A stretch of 64,000 bases of DNA from Syntrophus aciditrophicus SB (GTDB lineage: Bacteria; Desulfobacterota; Syntrophia; Syntrophales; Syntrophaceae): the NCBI RefSeq assembly GCF_000013405.1, contig NC_007759.1, positions 2,543,001 through 2,607,000 on the forward strand, in the 5' to 3' direction. The stretch's first letter is position 1. Each line of letters starts with the position of its first letter. Positions 16,009-23,934 of this stretch are shown one piece after another. A model generated the notes under the pieces. That model was not told the DNA's origin and did not search any database. It saw only the letters and a list, made by a program, of their open reading frames with translations. The position numbers and the translations under genes are program-made.

Positions 16009-16272
16009 ATGCTGACTTACGAATACGAATGTGAAATGTGCGGGTTGAGGTTTGAACGTCAGCAGGCCATTTCGGAGGACCCGCTCACGGAATGCCCCGA
16101 ATGCCGGGGCAAGGTCCGACGGTTGATCAGCGGCGGGGCAGGATTTCTGTTCAAAGGGTCCGGACCTGATCAGGCAAGCCGGAGTGAAGGGGGGTGCTCC
16201 CTCGAACGAACAGGCCGGACCTGCTGCGGCCGGGAAGAACGCTGCGGCGATTCTTCCTGCGGGAGAGAGTGA
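16009..16272 (+). CDS. FmdB-family zinc-ribbon protein
   Basis: This 87-residue protein begins MLTYEYECEMCGLRFERQQAISEDPLTECPECRGKVRRLISGGAGFLFKGSG. That is the single-strand regulatory FmdB zinc ribbon with Cys8, Cys11, Cys29 and Cys32. The C-terminal tail has further cysteines (GCSLERTGRTCCGREERCGDSSCG) that could bind metal. FmdB was named as a candidate regulator of formamidase; most homologs are uncharacterised. The stop overlaps the next gene's ATG (TGATG), so the ribbon is translationally coupled to the radical SAM enzyme. Confidence 0.85.
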   Translation: MLTYEYECEMCGLRFERQQAISEDPLTECPECRGKVRRLISGGAGFLFKGSGPDQASRSEGGCSLERTGRTCCGREERCGDSSCGRE

Positions 16273-17258
16273 TGAGTGAAAAGGGTTTTCGCTATGTTTA
16301 CGGTCCTGTTCCATCGCGGCGCCTTGGCCGTTCACTGGGTGTCGATCTCGTTCCCTTCAAGGTCTGCACCTTTGACTGCGTTTACTGCCAACTGGGCCGG
16401 ACCACGATCAAGACGGTGGAGAGGAAGGAATACGTTTCCGCCGCGGATGTTCTGGACGAAGTGAAACGCAAGCTGGCTGAGGAAGATAATCCGAATTACA
16501 TCACCTTCGCGGGCTCCGGGGAACCGACGTTGAACAGCCGGATCGGAAACCTGATTCTACGGATCAAGGATCTGACGGATATCCAGGTGGCCGTCCTGAC
16601 CAACGGCTCACTCCTGTGGACGAAGGAGGTTCAGGATGACCTGATGGCAGCCGATCTGGTCATCCCCTCCCTGGATGCCGGTGATGAACAACTGTTCCGG
16701 TATGTTAACCGCCCCCATGAGAACATTTCCTTTGACCGGCTGGTTGACGGTCTGGTCGATTTTACGCGGCGTTTTCCCGGACAGGTGTGGCTTGAAATCC
16801 TGCTGCTCGAGGGCGTCACGAGCATGCCCTCTCATGTAAAAAAAATTGCTGACCTTGTGGCGCGCATCGCGCCGGCCTGCGTTCAACTGAATACCGTCTG
16901 CCGTCCACCCGCTGAGGAATTCGCCTTTCCCGTTTCGCAGGACATTCTGCTGTCTTTGAGGGAGTTCTTTCCCTGTCCGGTGGATGTAATCAGTGAGGAA
17001 AGTCAGGAACATTCAGAAATATCCGCTTTTTCTGAAAGCAGGGAAGAAGATGTCCTGGCTCTGCTTCGCAGACGCCCCTGCACTTCCGAAGATGTTGCCG
17101 AAGGTCTTGGCATCCATATAGCGGAAGCCCTTAAACGTCTCAACGCTCTGATAGCCATCGGAACGGTGCGCTCCACCATCTCCGGAGGACGAAATTTCTA
17201 TACCGCAACGGGGGGAAAATCGCCTTCCGGGGCGCCGGGAAACAAACAGGACAAATGA
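16272..17258 (+). CDS. Radical SAM protein with C-terminal winged-helix domain
   Basis: This roughly 328-residue protein has the radical-SAM cluster motif CTFDCVYC (Cys32, Cys36 and Cys39), preceded by YGPVPSRRLGRSLGVDLVPFKV, a signature of a widespread uncharacterised group. The GEPTLN motif and later barrel strands are present. The C-terminus (about residue 256 on) looks like a winged helix (LLRRRPCTSEDVAEGLGIHIAEALKRLNALIAIGTVRST), unusual for an enzyme and suggesting nucleic-acid or partner binding. The ATG at 16272 overlaps the previous stop. Its own stop overlaps the following transporter start. The reaction is unknown. Confidence 0.88.
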   Translation: MSEKGFRYVYGPVPSRRLGRSLGVDLVPFKVCTFDCVYCQLGRTTIKTVERKEYVSAADVLDEVKRKLAEEDNPNYITFAGSGEPTLNSRIGNLILRIKDLTDIQVAVLTNGSLLWTKEVQDDLMAADLVIPSLDAGDEQLFRYVNRPHENISFDRLVDGLVDFTRRFPGQVWLEILLLEGVTSMPSHVKKIADLVARIAPACVQLNTVCRPPAEEFAFPVSQDILLSLREFFPCPVDVISEESQEHSEISAFSESREEDVLALLRRRPCTSEDVAEGLGIHIAEALKRLNALIAIGTVRSTISGGRNFYTATGGKSPSGAPGNKQDK

Positions 17259-18520
17259 AAACGCTCGGGGTCGGCAGCGAAAATCAATCTGCACACCGGC
17301 CGGAAAAACGCCTCGACCAGGAAGCGGAATTGATCGGCAAGGTCGCCCTTTACGCCTTCCTTTTGAATCTCGGTCTCGCGGCCATGAAAGGCGTTCTTGC
17401 ATTCTGGTCCGACAGCCTTGCCGTCACCGCAGGCGCCATCGATTCCGCAACCGATTCCGCAGCGTCACTCGTCCTCTATGGGGGCCTTAAGCTTTCGACG
17501 AGAAAAACGCCTTCCTTTCCAGAAGGGCTTTACAAAATCGAAAATGTTCTATCCGTCTTTGTCGCACTGTCGATCTTTTTCGCCGGCCTTGAGATCGCGC
17601 TGAAGTTATTCAAACAGAGCGTTTCATCACCACGGATTTCCCTGGATATTGTTGTCCTGCTTCTGGTCAGTGTGGCGGCAACTTTCCTGTTCGGCCGGTA
17701 TGCGATCCTGACCGGGAGGAAAACGGAATCGCCCACCCTGATCGCGGAAGGTCGGCATCGTCAGGTGGATGTCCTGTCTTCCAGCGTCGTGTTGATATCC
17801 GTCCTTCCGGAGTATTTCGGATACCACGTTTCCCTGTTCGGTCTTTCAATCGATTCGATCGCTGCATGTGCGGTCCTGATCTTCATTGCCTTCGCCGGAT
17901 GGGAATTGCTTTCGAACGGGATGCGGGTGCTGCTGGATGCCTCTCTCGATTTCGAAACCCTGGACGAGGCGAGAAGCATCCTGAAAAACCATCCCATGGT
18001 GGTAAATATCCGATCACTTTCAGGTCGTAACGCAGGCCGTTTCCGCTTTCTTGAAGCCAGTGTCATCCTGCGGACGGGCGATCTCAAAAAAGCCCACCGG
18101 ATCAGCGAAGATCTGGAGCAAAGCATCAGGGAAAAGATTCCCCATGTGGAACGCATTATGATTCATTATGAACCCCAATCTCATTCCCACATCCGCTTTG
18201 CTGTCCCCCTGTCTGATCCCGCTGGTGTCATCAGTCGACATTTCGGTGAATCTCCTTTCTTTGCCATCCTGACGTTCCGCCCTGCGGATCGTTCCATCGT
18301 GCAGCAGGATATTATTGAAAATCCGCACAAAGAAATTGAAACGGCTAAAGGCATTCGTGTGGCGGAATGGCTCGTTGAGCAGAAAATCGATCAGATTTTT
18401 ATGACCGAGGATCTTTCCCACAAAGGCCCCTCTTATGTATTCAGCAATGCCGGGGTAAACGTGCAAAGGACCGATGCGGTACATCTTGAAGAGATTCTTG
18501 AAAACCTCAAGACCTGGTAA
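17255..18520 (+). CDS. FieF-type cation efflux protein fused to a C-terminal NifX domain
   Basis: This 421-residue fusion joins a cation diffusion facilitator with a NifX-type domain. The transporter part (about residues 25-300) has the metal-site pairs Asp63/Asp67 (DSATD) and His168/Asp172 (HRQVD), the combination found in FieF/YiiP, and a cytoplasmic domain with IMIHYEPQ. From about residue 310 the sequence IRFAVPLSDPAGVISRHFGESPFFAILTF...GIRVAEWLVEQKIDQIFMTEDL is a NifX/MTH1175 domain. Such an add-on could gate Fe2+ or Zn2+ export by cofactor status; this is inference. The ATG overlaps the previous stop (ATGA), so it is cotranscribed with the radical SAM gene. Confidence 0.9.
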   Translation: MKTLGVGSENQSAHRPEKRLDQEAELIGKVALYAFLLNLGLAAMKGVLAFWSDSLAVTAGAIDSATDSAASLVLYGGLKLSTRKTPSFPEGLYKIENVLSVFVALSIFFAGLEIALKLFKQSVSSPRISLDIVVLLLVSVAATFLFGRYAILTGRKTESPTLIAEGRHRQVDVLSSSVVLISVLPEYFGYHVSLFGLSIDSIAACAVLIFIAFAGWELLSNGMRVLLDASLDFETLDEARSILKNHPMVVNIRSLSGRNAGRFRFLEASVILRTGDLKKAHRISEDLEQSIREKIPHVERIMIHYEPQSHSHIRFAVPLSDPAGVISRHFGESPFFAILTFRPADRSIVQQDIIENPHKEIETAKGIRVAEWLVEQKIDQIFMTEDLSHKGPSYVFSNAGVNVQRTDAVHLEEILENLKTW

Positions 18521-18733
18521 ATTTCCCCGAGCATAACCTGTCCCACCTGCGGGAATCCTCTTTCCTGAAAGGGCCGGCCATCCCGGTTGAGCAAAATAGA
18601 GTAGCGTTTTTGCAACTTTATTTGTCATTCTTTATAGCATATAAGCACTGATGCATTTCGCCTCCCCATCTCTTTTTATTAATAATACCCCATATTAACA
18701 ACCAGTTAACTGTATTCATTCAGTTTAACAACA
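18521..18733. other. Regulatory intergenic region upstream of the DUF5320-like genes
   Basis: This A+T-rich stretch has the direct repeat TTAACAAC (around 18695 and 18724) and the palindrome CAGTTAACTG around 18703-18712. It also has a TTGCA half-site at 18610. No full TTGCA-N4-TGCAA dyad was found, so the promoter downstream may be served by a different activator. Confidence 0.4.
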
Positions 18734-18750
18734 TTGGCACAAGAAATGCC
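18734..18750 (+). promoter_or_regulatory. Sigma-54 -24/-12 promoter for the DUF5320-like genes
   Basis: TTGGCACAAGAAATGCC has exact GG-N10-GC spacing. Its 14-base core is identical to that at 12120-12133, linking this unit with the NifX units. The first gene starts about 120 bp downstream. Confidence 0.8.
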
Positions 18751-18869
18751 TTTTTATAATGACAGAAGGACGTGCAGAACTTTGAAAATAAAAGCTGCTG
18801 AGAAAAATGAAATGAACCGGCGCGTCCGGAAAACAGAAAAATAATCTTCTCAGAGAGGAGGAGGCAGTT

Positions 18870-19088
18870 ATGCCAAGAGGAGACGGAACAGGACCCTTGG
18901 GAACGGGTGGCGGAGCGGGTCGAGGACGAGGCGGCCGTGGATTGGGTCGCAGAGGTGGTCCTCTTGCTGCCGGACCGGGCGGCTACTGTGTGTGCCCCGA
19001 ATGCGGCCACAAGGAACCTCATCAAATAGGGTTGCCCTGTGTTCAGCAGAAATGTCCCAAGTGTGGCGCCGCAATGGCCAGAGAATAG
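18870..19088 (+). CDS. Small Gly/Arg-rich zinc-ribbon protein
   Basis: This 72-residue protein starts MPRGDGTGPLGTGGGAGRGRGGRG, a flexible Gly/Arg segment, and ends in a compact cysteine module (CVCPECGHKEP and QKCPKCGAAM) that should bind one zinc or iron ion. The first nine residues match those of the next gene, so the two share an N-terminal signature used for DUF5320-type proteins. GAGGAGG lies upstream of the ATG. Small proteins of this type are repeatedly found beside NifX and Mrp genes in anaerobes. The sigma-54 promoter supports common control. The function is unknown. Confidence 0.82.
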   Translation: MPRGDGTGPLGTGGGAGRGRGGRGLGRRGGPLAAGPGGYCVCPECGHKEPHQIGLPCVQQKCPKCGAAMARE

Positions 19089-19148
19089 GTTGAAACAGAA
19101 TAAAAGGAAGAAAAACAAAGATAATTATGAATAGAGGAGGGCAAAATC

Positions 19149-19496
19149 ATGCCAAGAGGTGATGGTACAGGGCCCATGGGATTGGGTCCAATGACAGGGC
19201 GTGGACTCGGATTCTGCAAGCCGGGTTACGTAAGCGCCCCACCTGCATATGGGTTGGGAATGGGCTTTGGCCGAGGCCGCGGATTCCGGGGCGGCGGTCG
19301 AGGCTGGTGTGGCCGGTTTTTCGCTTCAGGTTTCGGGGGCTGGCTGCGGCCTGAAGGTTATTCCGCTCCGTATCAGGCACCGGATCCAAATCTTGAAAAA
19401 CAGATGCTCAAGAATGAGGCAGATGCCCTGCAATCGGAGCTGAACCTCATCAAGAAGCGTCTGGAGGATCTGGAATCCAGAAAATCTGCAGAATAA
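19149..19496 (+). CDS. DUF5320-family glycine-rich protein
   Basis: This 115-residue protein begins MPRGDGTGPMGLGPMTGRGLGFCKPGY, the signature of DUF5320 proteins. A Gly/Arg/Phe-rich middle and a C-terminal heptad-like helix (LEKQMLKNEADALQSELNLIKKRLEDLESR) follow and probably form a coiled coil. Only a few cysteines remain (Cys22 and the one in WCGRFF). It is 60 bp downstream of the zinc-ribbon protein with GAGGAGG before the start, and is clearly in the same operon. It may act as a scaffold for the NifX/Mrp machinery, but that is only association. Confidence 0.85.
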   Translation: MPRGDGTGPMGLGPMTGRGLGFCKPGYVSAPPAYGLGMGFGRGRGFRGGGRGWCGRFFASGFGGWLRPEGYSAPYQAPDPNLEKQMLKNEADALQSELNLIKKRLEDLESRKSAE

Positions 19497-19722
19497 ACAC
19501 GCAGAAATTACAATGACGGCCGCGCTGGTTTTTACAGGGCGGCCGCCCTGCATGTCATTCCAATTCCAGATCAAAGATGATATCAAGACGCCAAGACAGA
19601 GGCGACTCCAGCGGTCATAAGACAACCAGAGAGAAGCCGATAGCGAAGACGGTGAAAGGTTCACTTCGATGTGGAATCGGAATGACATCATGATCTGACC
19701 AGGCAGAGGAGGAATTTCACGT
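19497..19722. repeat. Intergenic region with GC hairpin and one copy of a dispersed 26-bp repeat
   Basis: A GC-rich palindromic segment (GGGCGGCCGCCC, near 19539) is followed at 19556-19581 by a sequence matching, in 24 of 26 positions, the reverse complement of 40085-40110. No gene was recognised here. The hairpin may end the DUF5320 operon. Confidence 0.5.
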
Positions 19723-20247
19723 ATGGCGCTTTATCAGTACGGCGACCGGATACCCAGAATCGGCAGGGACGTTTATGTCAGCGATTCCGCCCGGGTGATC
19801 GGGGATGTCGAGATCGGAGACGGATGCTATATCGGCCATGGAGCGATCCTCCGGGGAGATTACGGCAGTATTCGACTCGGCGCAGGAACCGCCATCGAGG
19901 AAAATGCCGTGATTCATATCCGGCCGGAGGGGTTGAGTGTCCTTGGGGAACGGGTTACCGTCGGCCATGGGGCGATTCTCCACGGCGACCTGATCGATGA
20001 TTTTGCCGTGATCGGCATGGGGGCGGTGCTCAGCCTGAACGTGGTTGTTGGGAAATGGGCCATCGTCGGCGAAGGAACAGTTCTGCCCAGCAACACACGG
20101 ATCGAGGCGGAAAAATTCGTTGCCGGAGTTCCATGGAAGGTGATGGGAGACGTCCAGCCCCGACACAAGGAGTTCTGGACCTGGGGCAAGCAGCTCTATG
20201 TGGACCTCGCCAAATCTTATCCGGAGAAGCTCAAGCGCCTGGATTGA
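19723..20247 (+). CDS. Gamma-class carbonic anhydrase family protein
   Basis: This 174-residue left-handed beta-helix (hexapeptide) protein resembles CaiE/PaaY/Cam. Turns such as VIGDVEIGDGCYIGHGAILRGDYGSIRLGAGTAIEENAVIHI carry the repeat, and the metal histidines appear in HIRPEG, VGHGAILHG and the earlier GHGAI. The family reversibly hydrates CO2, or in some members has no shown activity. GAGGAGG lies upstream. In an anaerobe that exchanges CO2 and formate, a carbonic anhydrase role is reasonable. The gene precedes the Fe-S/FAD oxidase operon by about 55 bp but may be separately transcribed. Confidence 0.9.
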   Translation: MALYQYGDRIPRIGRDVYVSDSARVIGDVEIGDGCYIGHGAILRGDYGSIRLGAGTAIEENAVIHIRPEGLSVLGERVTVGHGAILHGDLIDDFAVIGMGAVLSLNVVVGKWAIVGEGTVLPSNTRIEAEKFVAGVPWKVMGDVQPRHKEFWTWGKQLYVDLAKSYPEKLKRLD

Positions 20248-20302
20248 AGGTTCCGTTCGGGAATAATACATAAAAGAAATTGACCTTTGAAAGGAGGTCG
20301 AA

Positions 20303-21331
20303 ATGTTTAAACTTAAATTCGATGAAAACCGTTGCCTGACCTGTCCGGACGGCGACTGTCTGGTCAAATGCCAGTATATGGATTTTGACAGAAATTCAGC
20401 CAGAGAAGAGATGGTCAAAATCTACCGGGGCGAAGATTCCCCTGTGCTTCAAAACTGTGTCACCTGCTATTCCTGTGAAGAATACTGCAGGCGGGGCAAG
20501 CATCCCTTTTACCTGATCAACGAGCGGCGGGAAGATAAAGGCATCCTCACGGCCCCCCGCGCGATTACCCGCCAATGGATTCATATCGGGGAACCCAAAG
20601 GGAAAGTTCAACTGGGCGAGATCGGTAAGATCGCCCTTTCCTTTGGCTTCATGCCGCAACTTAAGGATATCGCCAAAGGGAAACTCTTTGAGGACGTTCT
20701 ACCGTCCTGGTTTTTCGGGCAGGAATTTTTCTGCAACGTCGTTTATATCCATTTCGCCAACACGAAGATTTTCAAGGAACGGCTTCCCGTCGTGATCGAA
20801 AATATCCGCAAACTGGGAGTCGAAGAGGTCATCTTTCTCCATGATGAGTGCTATGCCGCCTTCACCTCCCTCGCCCCCGCCTACGGGATGGAAATTCCCT
20901 TCAAAACCGTGCACTACTTCGAATACCTTTACAATCGCCTGACCGCCTTGAAGGATCTGATCCGTCCTTTGAATATGAAGGTGGCCTACCAGAGGCCCTG
21001 CTCCAACCGCCTCTGCGGGGACAGTTACCTCTATGTGCCGAAAATCATGGATTTGATCGGCGTGACGCTGATGCCGAGAACCTATCAGGACGAAAACGCC
21101 CTGTGCTGCGGCAGCATCTTCCGGGCCATGTACGGATACGACCTGATGAAGGACGTCCAGACCCGTAATCTGGACGACATGCAGCAAAGCGGCGCTGAAG
21201 CCTGCATCTTCAACTGCCATGGGTGCATGAACGCCCTGAGCGCCCTGGTCGCCTCGCGGGGGATCAAACCTCTTCACATGATCGATCTGTGCCGGATGGC
21301 CATCGGCGAGAAACCGGATATGGAGTCATGA
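20303..21331 (+). CDS. Fe-S protein with a CCG domain (HdrB/GlcF-related)
   Basis: This 342-residue protein starts with CLTCPDGDCLVKC (Cys11, Cys14, Cys19 and Cys23). CVTCYSCEEYCRRG follows, enough for two [4Fe-4S] clusters. The C-terminal half has the CCG-type cluster or thiol-binding motif ENALCCGSIFRAMYG and FNCHGCMNAL. It resembles subunits of heterodisulfide-reductase-like and glycolate-oxidase-like complexes. GAAAGGAGG lies upstream. The stop overlaps the next gene, so this protein, the FAD oxidase and a second Fe-S protein form one operon. It probably relays electrons from the flavoprotein; the electron partner is unknown. Confidence 0.85.
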   Translation: MFKLKFDENRCLTCPDGDCLVKCQYMDFDRNSAREEMVKIYRGEDSPVLQNCVTCYSCEEYCRRGKHPFYLINERREDKGILTAPRAITRQWIHIGEPKGKVQLGEIGKIALSFGFMPQLKDIAKGKLFEDVLPSWFFGQEFFCNVVYIHFANTKIFKERLPVVIENIRKLGVEEVIFLHDECYAAFTSLAPAYGMEIPFKTVHYFEYLYNRLTALKDLIRPLNMKVAYQRPCSNRLCGDSYLYVPKIMDLIGVTLMPRTYQDENALCCGSIFRAMYGYDLMKDVQTRNLDDMQQSGAEACIFNCHGCMNALSALVASRGIKPLHMIDLCRMAIGEKPDMES

Positions 21332-22719
21332 AAATGGAAAACATCACGCAAGAACTTGCTGAAATCGTCGGAAAGACTTATGTTTCCTGGCAGGCGGAAG
21401 AGCGCTGGTTCTATGGAAGAGACTCGGGGCTGATGCCCGCCCATCAGCCGGATTATGTCGTTCTTCCCCGAACCGTCGAGGAAATTCAGGCGATTGTCAG
21501 ATTCGCCGGCCGGGAAGACATCCCCGTGGTTCCCATGGGAGCCGGGATGTCCCTGAGCGGTCTTGTCATTCCGCAGAAGGGCGGCATCGTCGTCGACATG
21601 AAGCGCATGGACAGAATCCTGAAAGTCAACGAAACCGCCCGGTATGCCGTTGTCGAAGGCGGAACATCCACCGGGGCGCTTCACGCCCATCTGAATCGAT
21701 ATTATCCCCGTCTGCGGTTCAGCATCCCGGACTCGCCCGCAACGACCACCATTGCCGCCAATGTCATGATCCACGGCCAGGGGCGGTTGACCCAGCAGTA
21801 CGGCTTCAACTCCGACATGGTTTCCGGCCTGGAGGTCGTCCTTCCTTCGGGAGAGCTCTGCCGGATCGGTTCCTGCGCCCTGTCCGACGACTGGTTTTCC
21901 AAGGGTCCTCCCCTGCCCGATCTCTCCGGCCTTTTCCTCGGCTGGTTCGGCGCGACGGGAATTCTCACCAAGGTGGGCCTCAAGCTTTATCCACGGAAAA
22001 AAATGCGGGATGTGGAAATCTTCATCACCGACAGCCCTGACTTCGTTCCCGGGATCCTCTACGAGATCACCCATACGGAGATGGCGGAGGACATCAACAT
22101 CTTCGCCCAACCCCTGCCCCTTATATTCAAAGACAATCACCACATCGTCGTCTACTTTACCGGAGAGGATCTTGAAGAGCTGGATTTCAAAAAGAAGAAA
22201 ATTTTCCATGCCCTTGACGGATTCATTCGCAACAAGGACGGCGGGTTTATGACCATCGGCGAAGGGATGAGGAAAACCCTCCTGGACATGCCCCAGCGCA
22301 GCGCCACGACATTCGCGGACGTAACCAGGGGGGGCGGTTTCGAATACTCCGGACCGATCATTCCCATCGACCGCTACCCCCAGTGTTCCCGGAAGCTCGA
22401 TGAACTTGCGGTAAAGTATGATCTCAAGTATCACGCGACGGCCAGGGTCATCGGCAGAGGACACGCCATGATGTTCGCCTTTTCCTTTACATTCAACCGG
22501 GCGGACGTGGACATGATGGAGCGGACGCGGAAGGCGCTCCATGAAGCGAGCGAATATGCCCTTTCCATCGGCGGCCTTTTCTGGAAACCGACGCTGGATG
22601 AACAGCGGATCGCCCTGGCGAAGATGGACCCGCAAACCGCAAAACTCATGAAGATGATCAAGGAGAATCTGGACCCGCAGGGGATCATGAATCCCGGAAA
22701 CTGGGAGGTTGCTGAATGA
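21328..22719 (+). CDS. FAD-binding oxidoreductase (GlcD/D-lactate dehydrogenase type)
   Basis: This 463-residue flavoprotein oxidises a 2-hydroxyacid-like substrate. A PCMH-type FAD domain starts near residue 40 with RTVEEIQAIVRFAGREDIPVVPMGAGMSLSGLVIP and RYAVVEGGTSTG. Its C-terminal oxidase domain ends in GIMNPGNW, the usual substrate-loop signature of GlcD, Dld and alkyldihydroxyacetonephosphate synthase relatives. The start ATG overlaps the previous stop, and its stop overlaps the next start. With Fe-S proteins on both sides it should pass electrons to a cytoplasmic or membrane acceptor. D-lactate, glycolate or another hydroxyacid are all possible. Confidence 0.88.
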   Translation: MKMENITQELAEIVGKTYVSWQAEERWFYGRDSGLMPAHQPDYVVLPRTVEEIQAIVRFAGREDIPVVPMGAGMSLSGLVIPQKGGIVVDMKRMDRILKVNETARYAVVEGGTSTGALHAHLNRYYPRLRFSIPDSPATTTIAANVMIHGQGRLTQQYGFNSDMVSGLEVVLPSGELCRIGSCALSDDWFSKGPPLPDLSGLFLGWFGATGILTKVGLKLYPRKKMRDVEIFITDSPDFVPGILYEITHTEMAEDINIFAQPLPLIFKDNHHIVVYFTGEDLEELDFKKKKIFHALDGFIRNKDGGFMTIGEGMRKTLLDMPQRSATTFADVTRGGGFEYSGPIIPIDRYPQCSRKLDELAVKYDLKYHATARVIGRGHAMMFAFSFTFNRADVDMMERTRKALHEASEYALSIGGLFWKPTLDEQRIALAKMDPQTAKLMKMIKENLDPQGIMNPGNWEVAE

Positions 22720-23876
22720 AATACGCCGATATCGCCCATCGCTGTTTTCGCTGCGGCTACTGCAAATTCACCAGCGACTACGAAAATTTCAACTGTCCCT
22801 CCTACCGGAAATACCGTTTCGACACCTTTGCCCCGGGGGGCCGGATGTGGCTGATCCGCGCCTGGCTCACTGGAGAGATCGAAAACAGCGAACGGTTTCA
22901 GGAAATTCTCTATTCCTGCGCCACCTGTGGAAGCTGTGTCGAACACTGCGCCTTTACCTTCCGGGAGGATCTGGTCAACATCTTTATCGCCGCCCGGGAA
23001 GAAATGGTCAACAGCGGACGGATTCCACCGGCTGTCAGAGATTACTTCAAGGCCATCTCCATCCACGGCAACCCTTACAATCTGCCGGCAGCGGAACGGG
23101 CCGCCTGGGCGGAAAATCTGCCCGTCGAAAGTTACAACGGTCAGGAATACCTATTCTATGTCGGTTGTGTCGGGTCCTATGATGAACGGGGGAGAAAGAT
23201 GGCGCAGGCGGTGAGCCGGTTGCTCTCGAAAGCCGGCGTTTCCTTCGGAATCCTGGGAGAACAGGAACCCTGCGACGGCAACGAGGTGCGGGTCCTGGGC
23301 GAGGCCGGTCTGTTTCAATTTCTCGCGGAAATCAACATCGCCCTTTTCCGGGAAAGAGGAGTAAAAAAAATCATCACTCTGGATCCTCACGCCTTCAATG
23401 CCTTTACAAAGGATTATCCGGAATTCGGCGGAGACATTGAGGTCCGGCATTATTCCCAGGTGCTCGTGGACCTGATCGAATCCGGGAAACTGAAGCCGAA
23501 AGCGTTTGCCGCCAAAGCAACCTTTCATGATGCCTGCTACCTGGGAAGGCACGGGGGAGAATACAAAGCCCCCAGGAAAATTCTTCGGGCGATTCCCGGA
23601 ATCGAGCTGGTGGAAATGGATCAGAATCGTGAAAATGCCCTGTGCTGCGGCGGCGGTGGGGGGAATTTCTTCACGGACATCCTGGGCGGAGATGCGGACA
23701 GTCCGAATCGGATCCGGGTCCGGCAAGCCCGGGAAACGGGCGCGGAGCTTCTGATCGTCTCCTGCCCCCAGTGCGCCAAAATGCTGGAGGATGCCATCAA
23801 GGCGGAAGGATTGGAAAATTGCCTGACCGTGATGGATGCGGGAGAACTTCTCGATGCCTCTATTCACGAAGATTAA
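22716..23876 (+). CDS. Fe-S reductase subunit (GlcF/HdrD-like)
   Basis: This 386-residue protein has an N-terminal ferredoxin-like half (HRCFRCGYCKFTSDYENFNC and YSCATCGSCVEHC). A CCG half follows, with FHDACYLGRHGGEYKAPRKIL and ENALCCGGGGGNFFTD. The latter motif binds a noncubane cluster in Hdr-type proteins. It is the third gene of the operon and overlaps the FAD oxidase by four bases. Together the three genes resemble glycolate or lactate oxidase complexes with an extra Hdr-type subunit. The operon lacks Etf or ferredoxin genes here. Confidence 0.88.
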   Translation: MKYADIAHRCFRCGYCKFTSDYENFNCPSYRKYRFDTFAPGGRMWLIRAWLTGEIENSERFQEILYSCATCGSCVEHCAFTFREDLVNIFIAAREEMVNSGRIPPAVRDYFKAISIHGNPYNLPAAERAAWAENLPVESYNGQEYLFYVGCVGSYDERGRKMAQAVSRLLSKAGVSFGILGEQEPCDGNEVRVLGEAGLFQFLAEINIALFRERGVKKIITLDPHAFNAFTKDYPEFGGDIEVRHYSQVLVDLIESGKLKPKAFAAKATFHDACYLGRHGGEYKAPRKILRAIPGIELVEMDQNRENALCCGGGGGNFFTDILGGDADSPNRIRVRQARETGAELLIVSCPQCAKMLEDAIKAEGLENCLTVMDAGELLDASIHED

Positions 23877-23934
23877 AAAAGGAGTAAATACAACAAAGTA
23901 AATAGTCAGCCCAATTTGTTTCCAGGAGGCCGTC

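Noticed and set aside
18600-18660. A full TTGCA-N4-TGCAA dyad upstream of the DUF5320 promoter
   Set aside because: Only half-sites and a poor match (TAGCA-TATA-AGCAC) were found, too weak to call.
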